Below are positions 1-6,820 of a stretch of 25,482 bases of DNA, one piece after another. Each line of letters starts with the position of its first letter. Position 1 is the stretch's first letter. The notes beneath the pieces were generated by a model. It saw only the letters and a program-made list of their open reading frames with translations. It was not told where the DNA came from and made no database searches. The stretch covers positions 1 through 25,482 of the forward strand of contig NZ_BNAL01000035.1 of the NCBI RefSeq assembly GCF_014653275.1, in the 5' to 3' direction. The position numbers and the translations under genes are program-made. Source of the stretch: Deinococcus piscis. GTDB lineage: Bacteria; Deinococcota; Deinococci; Deinococcales; Deinococcaceae.

Positions 1-1
1 T

Positions 2-130
2 AAGCCGCCCTGCTTCATATTTTTCTGCGATCCAGACAACGTTTCCTTCAACCTGTCAGGTACTGAGATGTTCGAGGTACTCCGGAGTCACATCTGGGAC
101 CACCATCTTAGGAGGGGGATCCGGTAGTGC
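2..130 (+). pseudogene. C-terminal fragment of an unknown protein, cut by the window edge
   Basis: A frame open from base 2 to the TAG at 128-130 encodes about 42 residues, including FNLSGTEMFEVLRSHIW. The segment NLSGTE and 19 bases of underlying DNA (49-67) recur in the frame of another partial gene on the minus strand at the far right end (25264-25470). That shared in-frame block suggests related proteins. I do not recognise the family. The start lies outside the window, so whether this is an intact gene end or a remnant cannot be decided here. Confidence 0.3.
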
Positions 131-291
131 AGGAACGGGCCGTCTTTTGAACCTCTGCAGAATGTTAAACATGGCTGGAGTGCTCCTTCATAGGTGCAGA
201 GACAGAGGAAGTTTGACAGCATTATGGCAAACCGCGTTGGAGTCCGGCAGAGAAGTGCAGCACTTGGTGAGTGAAGTGCTCAGCACCGGAT

Positions 292-843
292 TCAACTCGC
301 AGCCAGAATGCGTGACACCGTCGCCTGACTGACTCCGAAGAGCCTGGCGCAGTCAGCAGCAGTCCTTCTGCCTGACCGAACCGCTTCACGGATTTCTTCT
401 TGCTGGGCTGGAGTCAGCTTGGGACGGCGGCCCCCTACCCGGCCTGCGGCTCTGGCCTGTTCCAGGCCAGCCTTGGTGCGCTCACGAATCATCGCCCGCT
501 CGAACTCCGCGAAGCTGCCGACCATCTGCATCATCATCCGTCCAGCTGGTGTGGTCGTATCGATGTTCTCGGTCAGGCTGCGGAAGCCTGCGCCACGCTG
601 TTCTATTTGCTCCAGCAAGGTCAGCAGGTCTTTGAGACTGCGGCTGAGTCGGTCCAGCTTCCAGACCACCAGGACATCTCCCTCGCGGAGATGTTCCAAG
701 GCCCCATGCAGTTCGGGTCTATCCCAGCGGCCACCACTGGCCTGTTCTTTGAAAATGCGGGTAACTCCAGCAGCTTCTAGGGCCTTGAGTTGAAGTGCGG
801 AGTCCTGGTCCCCTTTGGAGACGCGAGCGTAGCCAATGAGCAT
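292..843 (-). CDS. Serine recombinase, resolvase/invertase family
   Basis: 183 residues, the usual length of a small serine recombinase of the Tn3 resolvase/DNA invertase type, which cuts and rejoins DNA at paired sites through a phosphoserine link. The N-terminus has YARVS with the probable nucleophile Ser9. The catalytic arginine block LDRLSRSLKDL follows near residues 63-73, then the E-helix region with FERAMIRERT near 115-124. The C-terminus is a helix-turn-helix ending in CARLFGVSQATVSRIL. It differs clearly from the second recombinase at 2843-3397, so it is not a recent duplicate. The start at 843 faces the toxin-antitoxin operon that begins at 918. The 74-bp gap holds a small inverted pair ACGGTG/CACCGT. 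The natural target site is unknown. Confidence 0.93.
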   Translation of the reverse strand: MLIGYARVSKGDQDSALQLKALEAAGVTRIFKEQASGGRWDRPELHGALEHLREGDVLVVWKLDRLSRSLKDLLTLLEQIEQRGAGFRSLTENIDTTTPAGRMMMQMVGSFAEFERAMIRERTKAGLEQARAAGRVGGRRPKLTPAQQEEIREAVRSGRRTAADCARLFGVSQATVSRILAAS

Positions 844-906
844 GGGGGAAAGCCTGGCACAAACGGAGAAGCAAAGTCACACGGTGCCTCCCGGTACGAA
901 CACCGT

Positions 907-912
907 TAGAAT
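907..912 (+). promoter_or_regulatory. Candidate leaderless -10 (TAGAAT) of the AbrB-like/Doc operon
   Basis: TAGAAT lies 5 nt before the ATG at 918, so transcription would start at or next to the start codon. AGGG at 913-916 is too close to act as a normal Shine-Dalgarno. Confidence 0.45.
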
Positions 913-917
913 AGGGT

Positions 918-1160
918 ATGCGAAAGACCCTTTCTCGAATTGGGAACAGTGAGGCCCTGGTCATCACCAAAGAGATGAAAGAGCTGACGGGCATCGGGAG
1001 CGAAGTGCAGATCGAGATTCAGGGGAATGCCATTATCATCACGCCGGCCCAGGACGTATCACGTCCTGAGACCCTGGCTCGTCAGCAGCGTTTTGCTCAG
1101 GCGCGTGACCAGGTGCTGAGTGAGTACGATGACCTTTTCCGCCAATTGGCCGATGCTTGA
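918..1160 (+). CDS. AbrB/MazE-type antitoxin of a Doc module
   Basis: 80 residues. The N-terminal half (RKTLSRIGNSEALVITKEM, then GSEVQIEIQGNAIIITP) is the swapped-hairpin AbrB/SpoVT DNA-binding fold used by many antitoxins to repress their own operon. The C-terminal half is a short polar helix (residues about 50-80), the usual toxin-binding tail. Its last codons overlap the toxin start by 8 bp, a translationally coupled arrangement. Function as antitoxin is inferred from the fold and the partner gene. Confidence 0.85.
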   Translation: MRKTLSRIGNSEALVITKEMKELTGIGSEVQIEIQGNAIIITPAQDVSRPETLARQQRFAQARDQVLSEYDDLFRQLADA

Positions 1161-1533
1161 AGGCTTAAGTCGGGAAGAGGTCGAGGCACTACATGACGCT
1201 CAGATCGAGCGCTATGGCGGCTCGCCCGGTCTGCGAGACCCAGGGTTACTGGAAAGTGCACTGGCGCAACCGCTTCAGGAACTGTTCGGGCAACGGCGGT
1301 ATCCGACAGTGCCGGCCCAGGCTGCGGCCTACCTTTATTACCTGTCACGTGCCCACGCCTTCGTCGATGCGAACAAGAGAACTTCCCTGAGCTGTGCCCT
1401 GGTGTGGCTGGCCCTGCATGACCTTCGGTTACGCCTGAGTCACGAGGAACTGTTCGACCTGACCCTGGCGGTGGCCCAGGGGCAGCTCTCGCTGGAAGAG
1501 GCGATCGAATGCTTTGAGCGCGCGGCCTGGTAA
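1153..1533 (+). CDS. doc: Doc-type toxin (Fic/Doc family, death-on-curing)
   Basis: 126 residues from the ATG at 1153, chosen because it overlaps the antitoxin stop (ATGCTTGA). An upstream ATG at 1120 would run deep into the antitoxin and is unlikely. The Fic/Doc core HAFVDANKRT sits at residues 68-77, with the catalytic-loop His68 and the NKR phosphate-binding residues present. The length matches Doc rather than full Fic proteins. Known Doc phosphorylates elongation factor Tu and stops translation; here this is inferred from the family. The module probably stabilises the replicon. Confidence 0.9.
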   Translation: MLEGLSREEVEALHDAQIERYGGSPGLRDPGLLESALAQPLQELFGQRRYPTVPAQAAAYLYYLSRAHAFVDANKRTSLSCALVWLALHDLRLRLSHEELFDLTLAVAQGQLSLEEAIECFERAAW

Positions 1534-1571
1534 TGCCCACTCCAAATTCCATTGCACAACCCTGTTGCATT

Positions 1572-1602
1572 TGATTTTTATTTTGCAAGTGGTTTTTGCA
1601 AG
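1572..1602. repeat. TTTTGCAAG direct repeats before the unknown gene
   Basis: The stretch 1551-1661 is rich in TTGCA/TGCAA words. Two TTTGCAAG copies lie in direct orientation just upstream of the large palindrome. They may be extra binding sites for the same regulator. No protein can be assigned. Confidence 0.35.
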
Positions 1603-1637
1603 GCCGAAAGGGTGATTTCATCGGAGGGATAAAAGTG

Positions 1638-1661
1638 TTGCATAAACGAACGTTTATGCAA
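1638..1661. promoter_or_regulatory. Perfect palindromic operator upstream of the 283-aa gene
   Basis: Arms TTGCATAAACG and CGTTTATGCAA are perfect inverted repeats around AA. The site ends 28 nt before the ATG at 1690 and overlaps the expected -35 region of its promoter (-10 TAGAGT at 1678-1683, 6 nt before the ATG). This is a typical place for a dimeric repressor. The regulator is not identifiable from the window. Confidence 0.65.
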
Positions 1662-1677
1662 AAGAGTAGTGTAGGGA

Positions 1678-1683
1678 TAGAGT
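1678..1683 (+). promoter_or_regulatory. Candidate leaderless -10 (TAGAGT) of the 283-aa gene
   Basis: TAGAGT followed by 6 nt and the ATG at 1690. No Shine-Dalgarno is visible. Confidence 0.4.
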
Positions 1684-1689
1684 TTATAC

Positions 1690-2541
1690 ATGCCCCGTCC
1701 CGACCCCATCTCCGCTGAACTGCTCGAATTGCTAATGCCTGTTGGAGCCGATGAGAAAACGCAGATTGATGCAGACATTCTTCTGAAGGAGTGGCATCCA
1801 CTGTTTCCGCTCCTCTGGTTGGATGAGTATTTAGAGCCTGTCGGCAGTTTCCATCAGGTTTATCCCGAAACCCGGTGGAACTACTGGGGACTCAGAAACG
1901 ACAGTGGCTCCTCACCAGAACCATGTCCGCACTGGCTGGTCTATTGCCGCTGGCGGGGAGGGGCAGTTAGGGCACCCGAATTGGCTCAGCGGCTGGAAGA
2001 GGAGGGCTTTTACGTCTTGCGCCGCCGTGAGCTGGCCTTCGAAGAATGGTCAGGCACGAATGAGCTGGCGACCCACATTCACGTGGAGGGGCAATGGCAG
2101 TGCTCGTTCTACACTCGTGAGGGACGTGGCAATTTCATTGCCGTGGAAGTCCAGCACCTGGCCCAGCGGCAAGTGGAATTCATCGGTGACCAGACGCCGA
2201 TTGACTTACCCTTCCCCCCATTGACATTGAATCCGGGTGAAACACTGAGGGACTGGCAAGGCCAGGACCCTAGTGACCACTTCTCTGCGGAGTTCCGCAC
2301 CGTTCGAGCTCATATCGGTGGTGCCGAGCAAGCTGAGTTTGCTGAGCGAATGCAGCGGCATCTTCAACAAGCAGGTTGGCAACTGCTAGGGGCATGGGAA
2401 GATGAAGCCAGTCTCGTCTCCTGCTGGCAGACCTCCTGGGGACAGAGCCTGCTCAGCGTTGGCAAAGCAGGTGGACACGGTTTGCCGGTACGCTGGGCTG
2501 GCATCGCCAAGGGAGCGTTTCGAGAGGTTGAGCCTCTGTGA
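1690..2541 (+). CDS. Unknown soluble protein, 283 aa
   Basis: I do not recognise the family. The protein is rich in tryptophan and acidic residues, has no signal peptide or membrane helix, and alternates short strands and amphipathic helices (for example EQAEFAERMQRHLQQAGWQLLGAWEDEA near residues 210-240, which reads as helix-turn-strand). Expression probably starts at the ATG at 1690 under the palindromic operator at 1638-1661. The stop codon is followed 6 bp later by a broken 5' end of the nearby serine recombinase. The gene may therefore be the cargo of one module, and its natural C-terminus may have been altered by that junction. Confidence 0.7.
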   Translation: MPRPDPISAELLELLMPVGADEKTQIDADILLKEWHPLFPLLWLDEYLEPVGSFHQVYPETRWNYWGLRNDSGSSPEPCPHWLVYCRWRGGAVRAPELAQRLEEEGFYVLRRRELAFEEWSGTNELATHIHVEGQWQCSFYTREGRGNFIAVEVQHLAQRQVEFIGDQTPIDLPFPPLTLNPGETLRDWQGQDPSDHFSAEFRTVRAHIGGAEQAEFAERMQRHLQQAGWQLLGAWEDEASLVSCWQTSWGQSLLSVGKAGGHGLPVRWAGIAKGAFREVEPL

Positions 2542-2547
2542 CCGACG

Positions 2548-2638
2548 ATTATCGATATCGAACGTCAGGCCATTGAGCTGTCGCACCTCGTTCTGGGTTG
2601 AGCTGTTGACTCGCTTATATCAAGGTGGTAGAGGGCAT
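2548..2638 (-). pseudogene. 5' fragment of serine recombinase (copy A)
   Basis: Read on the minus strand from the ATG at 2638 the DNA encodes MPST, then a 1-nt insertion, then residues matching the intact recombinase at 2843-3397 (QNEVRQLNGLTFD against QNEVRQLDGLTFD). Homology stops after about 28 codons, next to the stop codon of the 283-aa gene. The upstream flank also matches, including a degenerate TGTCACTTTAGGG at 2646-2663. Confidence 0.8.
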
Positions 2639-2645
2639 ACCCGCA

Positions 2646-2663
2646 GTCCATCACTTGAAGGGC
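2646..2663. repeat. TGTCACTTTAG-family site A (degenerate)
   Basis: GTCCATCACTTGAAGGGC aligns with GTCTGTCACTTTAGGGTG at 3406-3422 and stands at the same distance from a recombinase start codon. Confidence 0.55.
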
Positions 2664-2763
2664 ATCTATAAAAGTTGTAATTTCTCGCTAATAATCTCCG
2701 TCCCACACGCATTTACATTTTTGGGCGCGGCTGAGTTCCGGCAAGCTGGCTACAACCCCCAAT

Positions 2764-2823
2764 CTGCAAAAAATCTGGGAAGCCTTCAGACCCCCAGAAA
2801 ATTTTTTGCAGGATTTTTTGCAG
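2764..2823. repeat. ATTTTTTGCAG repeats (one inverted, two direct)
   Basis: CTGCAAAAAAT at 2764-2774 is the inverse of ATTTTTTGCAG, which occurs at 2801-2811 and again at 2813-2823 in tandem with a 12-bp period. The repeats lie just beyond the 3' end of the serine recombinase at 2843. They could be recombinase or host-factor sites or a weak terminator. The rest of 2664-2842 shows no gene. Confidence 0.5.
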
Positions 2824-2842
2824 CCCTTTTGGCTGTCTAATT

Positions 2843-3397
2843 TCAGCCCCGCAAATACTCGTAGACAGTCTTGCGACTGACCCCGAACCGCTGGGCCAGT
2901 TCTGGCTTCTTCACGCCCTGGGCGGCCAGTTCCCTTAGCTCTGCCACCTGGCTGGCGGTGAGCTTGGGCTTTCTCCCCTTATAGACCCCGCGCTTTTTGG
3001 CCTGGGCGATGCCTTCCGCCTGACGCTCGCGGATGAGGTCGCGTTCGAACTGAGCGAAGGCGCCCATGATGGAGAACAGCAGGGTGGACATGGAGTCCTG
3101 CCCACCAGGTCTGAAGGTCATGTTCTCTTTGATGAAGTGGACGGTGATGCCCTTCTCGGTGAACTGTCCGACCAAGCCTTGTAGGTCCAGCAGGTTTCTA
3201 CCGAGACGGTCCAGGGAGTGAACCGTGACCGTATCGCCTTCACGGACGTATTCCAGCAGAGCCTGAAGCTGTGGTCGCTGCGTGTCCTTGCCCGACGCCT
3301 TATCGGTGAAGACCTTATCGAAGGTCAGGCCGTCGAGCTGGCGCACTTCATTCTGACCATAGCTGCTGACTCGCTTATATCCAATGGTGGAGGGCAT
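2843..3397 (-). CDS. Serine recombinase, resolvase family, source of repeated 5' ends
   Basis: 184 residues. YKRVS near the N-terminus carries the probable nucleophile Ser11. LDRLGRNLLDL (about 60-70) and FERDLIRERQAEG (about 116-128) are the conserved arginine and E-helix blocks. The C-terminal helix-turn-helix reads PELAQRFGVSRKTVYEYL. All catalytic blocks are present, so it should be active. The start codon lies about 10 bp inside a TGTCACTTTAGGGT motif, where resolvases usually bind to recombine and to repress themselves. Broken copies of its first 28-30 codons lie on both sides (2548-2638, 4144-4232), each abutting the stop codon of a cargo gene. That points to repeated recombination at this gene's 5' end. 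Confidence 0.93.
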   Translation of the reverse strand: MPSTIGYKRVSSYGQNEVRQLDGLTFDKVFTDKASGKDTQRPQLQALLEYVREGDTVTVHSLDRLGRNLLDLQGLVGQFTEKGITVHFIKENMTFRPGGQDSMSTLLFSIMGAFAQFERDLIRERQAEGIAQAKKRGVYKGRKPKLTASQVAELRELAAQGVKKPELAQRFGVSRKTVYEYLRG

Positions 3398-3407
3398 ACC
3401 GCTAGTC

Positions 3408-3421
3408 TGTCACTTTAGGGT
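3408..3421. repeat. TGTCACTTTAGGGT site B
   Basis: Intact copy of the repeated site, directly upstream of the intact recombinase. It may be a res half-site or a transposon end. Confidence 0.7.
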
Positions 3422-3436
3422 GGGCCAGCTTATTGG

Positions 3437-3456
3437 TTATGACTCATATGTCATAA
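3437..3456. promoter_or_regulatory. Palindromic operator of the HigB/HigA-type module
   Basis: Perfect 7-bp arms TTATGAC and GTCATAA around a 6-bp spacer overlap the -10 CATAAT (3452-3457), which is 6 nt before the toxin ATG. Autorepression by the antitoxin is the expected use. Confidence 0.6.
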
Positions 3457-3463
3457 TTTATCC

Positions 3464-3826
3464 ATGGCCTGGGAAATCATTCTTCTGGATGAGGTAAGCG
3501 AATGGTTCTCTGACCTTGACCCTGTCACCGAGAAGCTGGTGACTGCCGCTCTCGACTTACTGGAAGAACGTGGACCAATGCTGGGTAGACCTCTGGTAGA
3601 CACCCTGACTGGGACTGCTTTGCCCAACCTCAAGGAACTGCGGCCTGGGTCAGCCGGTCAGACTGAGATTCGCATCCTATTCGTCTTCGACCCCACGCGT
3701 CAGGCCATCCTGCTGACGGCTGGGGATAAAGCAGGTCAATGGACTGAGTGGTACGACGAGAATATTCCCCTGGCAGAACAGCGCTACGCGCTGTGGTTGG
3801 GTGGCCACTACGAGGAGGAGCTATGA
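3464..3826 (+). CDS. higB: RelE/HigB-like toxin
   Basis: 120 residues. The layout (an N-terminal helical pair ending in LDLLEERGP, then GRPLVDTL, LKELRPG and the strand run TEIRILFVFDPTRQAILLTAGDKAGQW) fits the RelE/HigB toxin fold of the Gp49-like branch. The family cleaves mRNA in the ribosome. Conserved basic and aromatic residues are present (Arg in LKELR, Arg in IRILF). It precedes its antitoxin, the order typical of higBA, and overlaps it by 4 bp (ATGA at 3823-3826). Promoter and operator lie immediately upstream with no clear ribosome site, so it is probably leaderless. Confidence 0.85.
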   Translation: MAWEIILLDEVSEWFSDLDPVTEKLVTAALDLLEERGPMLGRPLVDTLTGTALPNLKELRPGSAGQTEIRILFVFDPTRQAILLTAGDKAGQWTEWYDENIPLAEQRYALWLGGHYEEEL

Positions 3827-4143
3827 AGGCAAAAAGCTGGAAAGCAGTCAGACAAGCAGCGGTAGACGCTGGACATTTTGGGGAAGCCGAGATTGGGGCC
3901 ATCAAAGAGCAACTCCTGGCAGAAGTACGGGCATACAAGCTGGCAGAAGTACGGGCTGCCGCAGGCCTAAGCCAGCAGGAGCTGGCTGAACAGTTGCAGG
4001 TTTCTCAGTCACGTATTTCACGCATTGAGCATGGCGACCTGGACCGGACTGAGCTGGCCACCCTCCGTAAATTCGCACGGGCCATTGGTGGGGAGCTTGA
4101 ATTGACCCTTAAGTTGGGGGATGAACGGTTTACGCTGGGTTAA
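3823..4143 (+). CDS. higA: HigA-like Xre-family antitoxin
   Basis: 106 residues from the ATG at 3823, chosen for its ATGA overlap with the toxin stop and the GAGGAGGAG ribosome site just before it. Residues about 50-75 form a Cro/C1-type helix-turn-helix (LSQQELAEQLQVSQSRISRIEHGD). It probably neutralises the upstream toxin and represses the operon at 3437-3456. The stop codon abuts a broken recombinase 5' end (4144-4232), so this pair behaves as the cargo of one module. Confidence 0.87.
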   Translation: MKAKSWKAVRQAAVDAGHFGEAEIGAIKEQLLAEVRAYKLAEVRAAAGLSQQELAEQLQVSQSRISRIEHGDLDRTELATLRKFARAIGGELELTLKLGDERFTLG

Positions 4144-4232
4144 GTCAGGAAAAACTTGAACCAGGGTCAGATCGTCCAGCTGGCACACTTCCTCCTGACC
4201 ATAGCTGCTGACTCGCTTGTATCAAGGTGGTA
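4144..4232 (-). pseudogene. 5' fragment of serine recombinase (copy C)
   Basis: Read on the minus strand, it encodes YKRVSSYGQEEVCQLDDLT and then VQVFPD, matching residues 7 to about 31 of the intact recombinase. The start codon is lost in a small deletion. It begins exactly at the stop codon of the antitoxin. Confidence 0.8.
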
Positions 4233-4242
4233 GAAGGTCGTC

Positions 4243-4256
4243 TGTCACTTTAGAGT
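4243..4256. repeat. TGTCACTTTAG-family site C
   Basis: TGTCACTTTAGAGT, followed by AGGG. It resembles site D (5706) minus an 8-bp insertion. Confidence 0.65.
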
Positions 4257-4312
4257 AGGGAGTAATGGTGCTGGTGGCCTAGCGGAATGCTTGAGTAGCT
4301 TCCTCTATCTCC

Positions 4313-5191
4313 CTATTCAGGCAGTTGCCCTAGGAAGTGAAGCAGTTCATAGGAGAACCTTCCTGGTTGGTCACGCTGGGTCCAGTGGCCTGCTCCCTCA
4401 AATACTCGTAATGTTGCCTCCGGGATGCGGCAAGCCGCTTCCTGGACAGCTGCAAGGGGGACACCGACGTCACGGTCGCCATGAATCAGCAGGACTGGCA
4501 GTTGGAGTTCCGGTAGGCGTTCACGGAAATCGGTTGCCAGTCCCTCAGGACGGATTTCGTCACGTTGGAACTGAGCGAAAGCCTCTGCGGTTGCAGGATT
4601 GGTCAGTGCGTCCTGGACGTCGGCCACCAGCTGGGGTGTTATAGCTGACCGGTTGAAGATAAGCATGCTTTGAATGAGTTGCCGTACCAGGAGTGGCGAA
4701 CGGGCAAGCCAGGCATTAGCACCATTGGTTCCTGTTGGGAGGCGAGCCAGCCGCACGGATAGTTGATGATAAGGAGACCAGCGGGCCAATCCGTACGACC
4801 CCACTAGGACCAGAGCTCTGGTCCTAGTGGGATATTCCAGCGCCTGCGCCAGTGCCAATGAGCCACCCATAGAAATACCCACATACGTAGCAGGCGGCAG
4901 CTTCATTTCAGCCACCAACTCTGCCAGCGCTCGACTGAGGTTGGGCCGAGTTGAAGGCCACGCTGCGGGTGGTGTTTGCCCGTAACCTGGCATATCAGGA
5001 GCAATGACTCGGTAGCCTGAGGCGAGCAGAGGGGGGATGGCCTCACCCCATGACAGCCAGGCATGGTCGGTGCCACCACCGTGCAGAAGAACCACTGGTT
5101 CAGCAGTTGCTGAACCACCAGTCAGAATGCTGACTTGCGTCCCATCAGGCAAAGCATGCCATTCGCGGCGTAGTGGAAGACCTTGAATCAT
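4313..5191 (-). CDS. Alpha/beta hydrolase
   Basis: 292 residues from the ATG at 5191, chosen because it overlaps the stop of the upstream regulator gene (ATGA). A start at 5245 would lie inside that gene. Motifs: oxyanion region VVLLHGGG (33-40), strand RVIAPDMPGYG (61-71), nucleophile elbow GISMGG with Ser107, acid in HGDRD (Asp241), and His269 in GAGHW. This is a complete catalytic triad for an esterase/lipase or related hydrolase of small substrates. No signal peptide, so probably cytoplasmic. It is co-transcribed with and probably controlled by the MarR-like gene. A perfect 32-bp palindrome (4800-4831) and a 20-bp one (5097-5116) lie inside the coding sequence. Confidence 0.9.
   Translation of the reverse strand: MIQGLPLRREWHALPDGTQVSILTGGSATAEPVVLLHGGGTDHAWLSWGEAIPPLLASGYRVIAPDMPGYGQTPPAAWPSTRPNLSRALAELVAEMKLPPATYVGISMGGSLALAQALEYPTRTRALVLVGSYGLARWSPYHQLSVRLARLPTGTNGANAWLARSPLLVRQLIQSMLIFNRSAITPQLVADVQDALTNPATAEAFAQFQRDEIRPEGLATDFRERLPELQLPVLLIHGDRDVGVPLAAVQEAACRIPEATLRVFEGAGHWTQRDQPGRFSYELLHFLGQLPE
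4800..4831. repeat. Perfect 32-bp palindrome inside the hydrolase gene
   Basis: Half-site CCCACTAGGACCAGAG is followed directly by its exact reverse complement with no spacer. It encodes residues PTRTRALVLVG without disrupting the frame. Confidence 0.9.
5097..5116. repeat. 20-bp palindrome inside the hydrolase gene
   Basis: Arms GGTTCAGCA and TGCTGAACC around GT, in the codons just upstream (in gene sense) of the HGGG motif. Confidence 0.8.
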
Positions 5192-5634
5192 ACCTTTCGC
5201 CTTTCCTGCCACTCGCGCAGCATATTTGGGAAAAGCTCTAACCACAGGGCGTAGAAATCCCTCATTTCTTCTAGTGCAGCTGGGTCAGCACCTTCAGGAA
5301 GAACTTGCAGGCCCTCGTTGGCCAGGTCGTGCAAGGTCTGTAACTTACGATTCCCCTGTTCAGTCACGCTGGCCCAGGCCCCAGGACGTACACGGTAACG
5401 TCCAGCTCGTTCACCAGGATTGGGAACACTTTCACTGAGGCCCATCAGATTGAGTTGCTGGAGGGCCCCACTGATGGCTGCGCGGCTGACCTGCAATTCG
5501 GCAGCCAACTCGGCAGGGGTATAGCCACTCGCGGGGGCCTGAAGCAGAGCACCCAACACCCGCCCAGTCATACGTGGCATTCCCAGCATCTCCAGCAATA
5601 TCCCAGCCCGCTCAACGAATTGAGTGTTTATCAT
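5188..5634 (-). CDS. MarR/GbsR-type transcriptional regulator
   Basis: 148 residues. A winged helix-turn-helix fills residues about 20-75 (TPAELAAELQVSRAAISGALQQLNLMGL, then wing ERAGRYRVRPGAW). The C-terminal third is a helical dimerisation segment with aromatic residues (MRDFYALWLELFPNML). This matches MarR/GbsR-like repressors that answer to small molecules. The start codon overlaps one arm of a perfect palindrome (5633-5661), so autorepression is likely. The next gene, the hydrolase, overlaps by 4 bp, so both should be derepressed together. Confidence 0.85.
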   Translation of the reverse strand: MINTQFVERAGILLEMLGMPRMTGRVLGALLQAPASGYTPAELAAELQVSRAAISGALQQLNLMGLSESVPNPGERAGRYRVRPGAWASVTEQGNRKLQTLHDLANEGLQVLPEGADPAALEEMRDFYALWLELFPNMLREWQERRKV

Positions 5635-5661
5635 TTCTGAAATTTATAAAATTTCAGAAAT
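5633..5661. promoter_or_regulatory. Palindromic operator at the regulator start
   Basis: Perfect 13-bp arms ATTTCTGAAATTT and AAATTTCAGAAAT around ATA. One arm reaches into the ATG of the regulator. The minus-strand -10 TAAATT, 6 nt before that ATG, is inside the operator. Binding would block both transcription start and a leaderless message. Confidence 0.75.
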
Positions 5662-5705
5662 CAAACTATGTCTTAGCTTACGCACCTTCTCGGCTACGGC
5701 AAAAG

Positions 5706-5720
5706 TGTCACTTTAGGGTC
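5706..5720. repeat. TGTCACTTTAGGGTC site D
   Basis: Same orientation as sites A-C. With site E it forms an inverted pair of 14-bp arms (GTCACTTTAGGGTC) 39 bp apart. Two further TTTGTCAC words follow at 5789-5810. Confidence 0.75.
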
Positions 5721-5759
5721 TTAGAGTAGGCTCGGCACCTGCAACGGAATACCGAAACC

Positions 5760-5773
5760 GACCCTAAAGTGAC
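5760..5773. repeat. Inverted TGTCACTTTAGGGTC site E
   Basis: GACCCTAAAGTGAC is the exact reverse complement of 5707-5720. The 5706-5815 block is the best candidate for a complete recombination site or a pair of transposon ends. Confidence 0.75.
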
Positions 5774-5830
5774 GCGAAAACGGGCCCTTTTTGTCACCCC
5801 AGATTTGTCACGTTGAGGTATACCCATTAA

Positions 5831-6817
5831 TCACGATTGTAGTAACACTGTCAGTGGATCAGTCATGACGTTCTGCCGCTGTATAGAAGTCAAATCAGCC
5901 TTCGACAGATCAGCACCAAGCTCCCGAATCGAGATGATGGACCCTTCAAGCAGTGCCGTTAGTGTCAACTGCAATTGAAAGCTTGAGTGCCCCTCTAAGT
6001 CATGAAGGATAATGGTCGGTAAGCTCTCGTCCACGCCGCGCGCAACGGATGCAACCCACAGGCCCATTGCCTGGCTACTAGGCTCTTCACCATTTCGAGT
6101 TGTCCCTAGGAGATCTTCAACGAAGTCCTCGGCGTGCCCTTCATCAAAGTGCTCTACCAAAACTTTTAGTCCCCCGCTTGCCAGTTTGCAGGCTTCGGTT
6201 TGCGTATCGAAACCACCCGGAGTCTCTGAAAGTGCAGTGATCCAGCCACCGTAGTAAGCACTTAAGGAAAGCCACCGCAGAATACGTCCCATCCCTGACG
6301 TCAGTAACGCTTGAGCCGTAGTTGGATCTGTTTTCAGCAGGTTTGTGCAAGACGAATAAGTTAATGCACAGCACAGGGCCAGGTGGTACCAGGCCCACAT
6401 GCGCATCTGTGCGTTCATGCGAGCTGGCAGCTGCGTGCGCCACTCCTGTACAGGAAGCCAGGTATGCAGGGGAGTACGGTTATGCAACAACTCGCCTATA
6501 GTCAGGAACTCCAGTTCACCAATATGGTGGAAGAGGCCCTGCTTCATCATTGAACGCAGACCGGCATACCCTAAAAGTGCTGCGTCCAATTCAGTGGGAT
6601 GGGCATGCTGCAAGGCGTCGAGCTCACGCTGTAGCCGAGCGACGACTTCACCCCTACCTACTGTAAATCCCTGTGCAACTCCCACAGCAGCTAACGTAAG
6701 ATGGGCAAGTCCACTTTTCCCAGGGGTGCGGCTATACTCCTCGAATTGTTTAGCACGGTCACTCCCAAAAACGGAACTAACCACCTTGGCCTCCCGTGAC
6801 TGTCTACGCCAGAACAT
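5831..6817 (-). CDS. Unknown protein, 328 aa
   Basis: No family recognised. The composition is that of a soluble, mostly helical protein with a tryptophan/tyrosine-rich centre (MRMWAWYHLALCCALTYSS near residues 137-155) that is too polar for a clear membrane helix, although a peripheral membrane role cannot be excluded. The ATG at 6817 is preceded by TAAAGT and 5 nt, and that hexamer is part of a TCACTTTAGG copy (6821-6830), so the module site may double as its promoter. It diverges from the restriction-modification gene, and nothing links their functions beyond position. Confidence 0.7.
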   Translation of the reverse strand: MFWRRQSREAKVVSSVFGSDRAKQFEEYSRTPGKSGLAHLTLAAVGVAQGFTVGRGEVVARLQRELDALQHAHPTELDAALLGYAGLRSMMKQGLFHHIGELEFLTIGELLHNRTPLHTWLPVQEWRTQLPARMNAQMRMWAWYHLALCCALTYSSCTNLLKTDPTTAQALLTSGMGRILRWLSLSAYYGGWITALSETPGGFDTQTEACKLASGGLKVLVEHFDEGHAEDFVEDLLGTTRNGEEPSSQAMGLWVASVARGVDESLPTIILHDLEGHSSFQLQLTLTALLEGSIISIRELGADLSKADLTSIQRQNVMTDPLTVLLQS

Positions 6818-6820
6818 GAC

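Noticed and set aside
1097..1801. 234-codon minus-strand frame
   Set aside because: Antisense to the Doc toxin and crosses the operator; no recognisable pattern.
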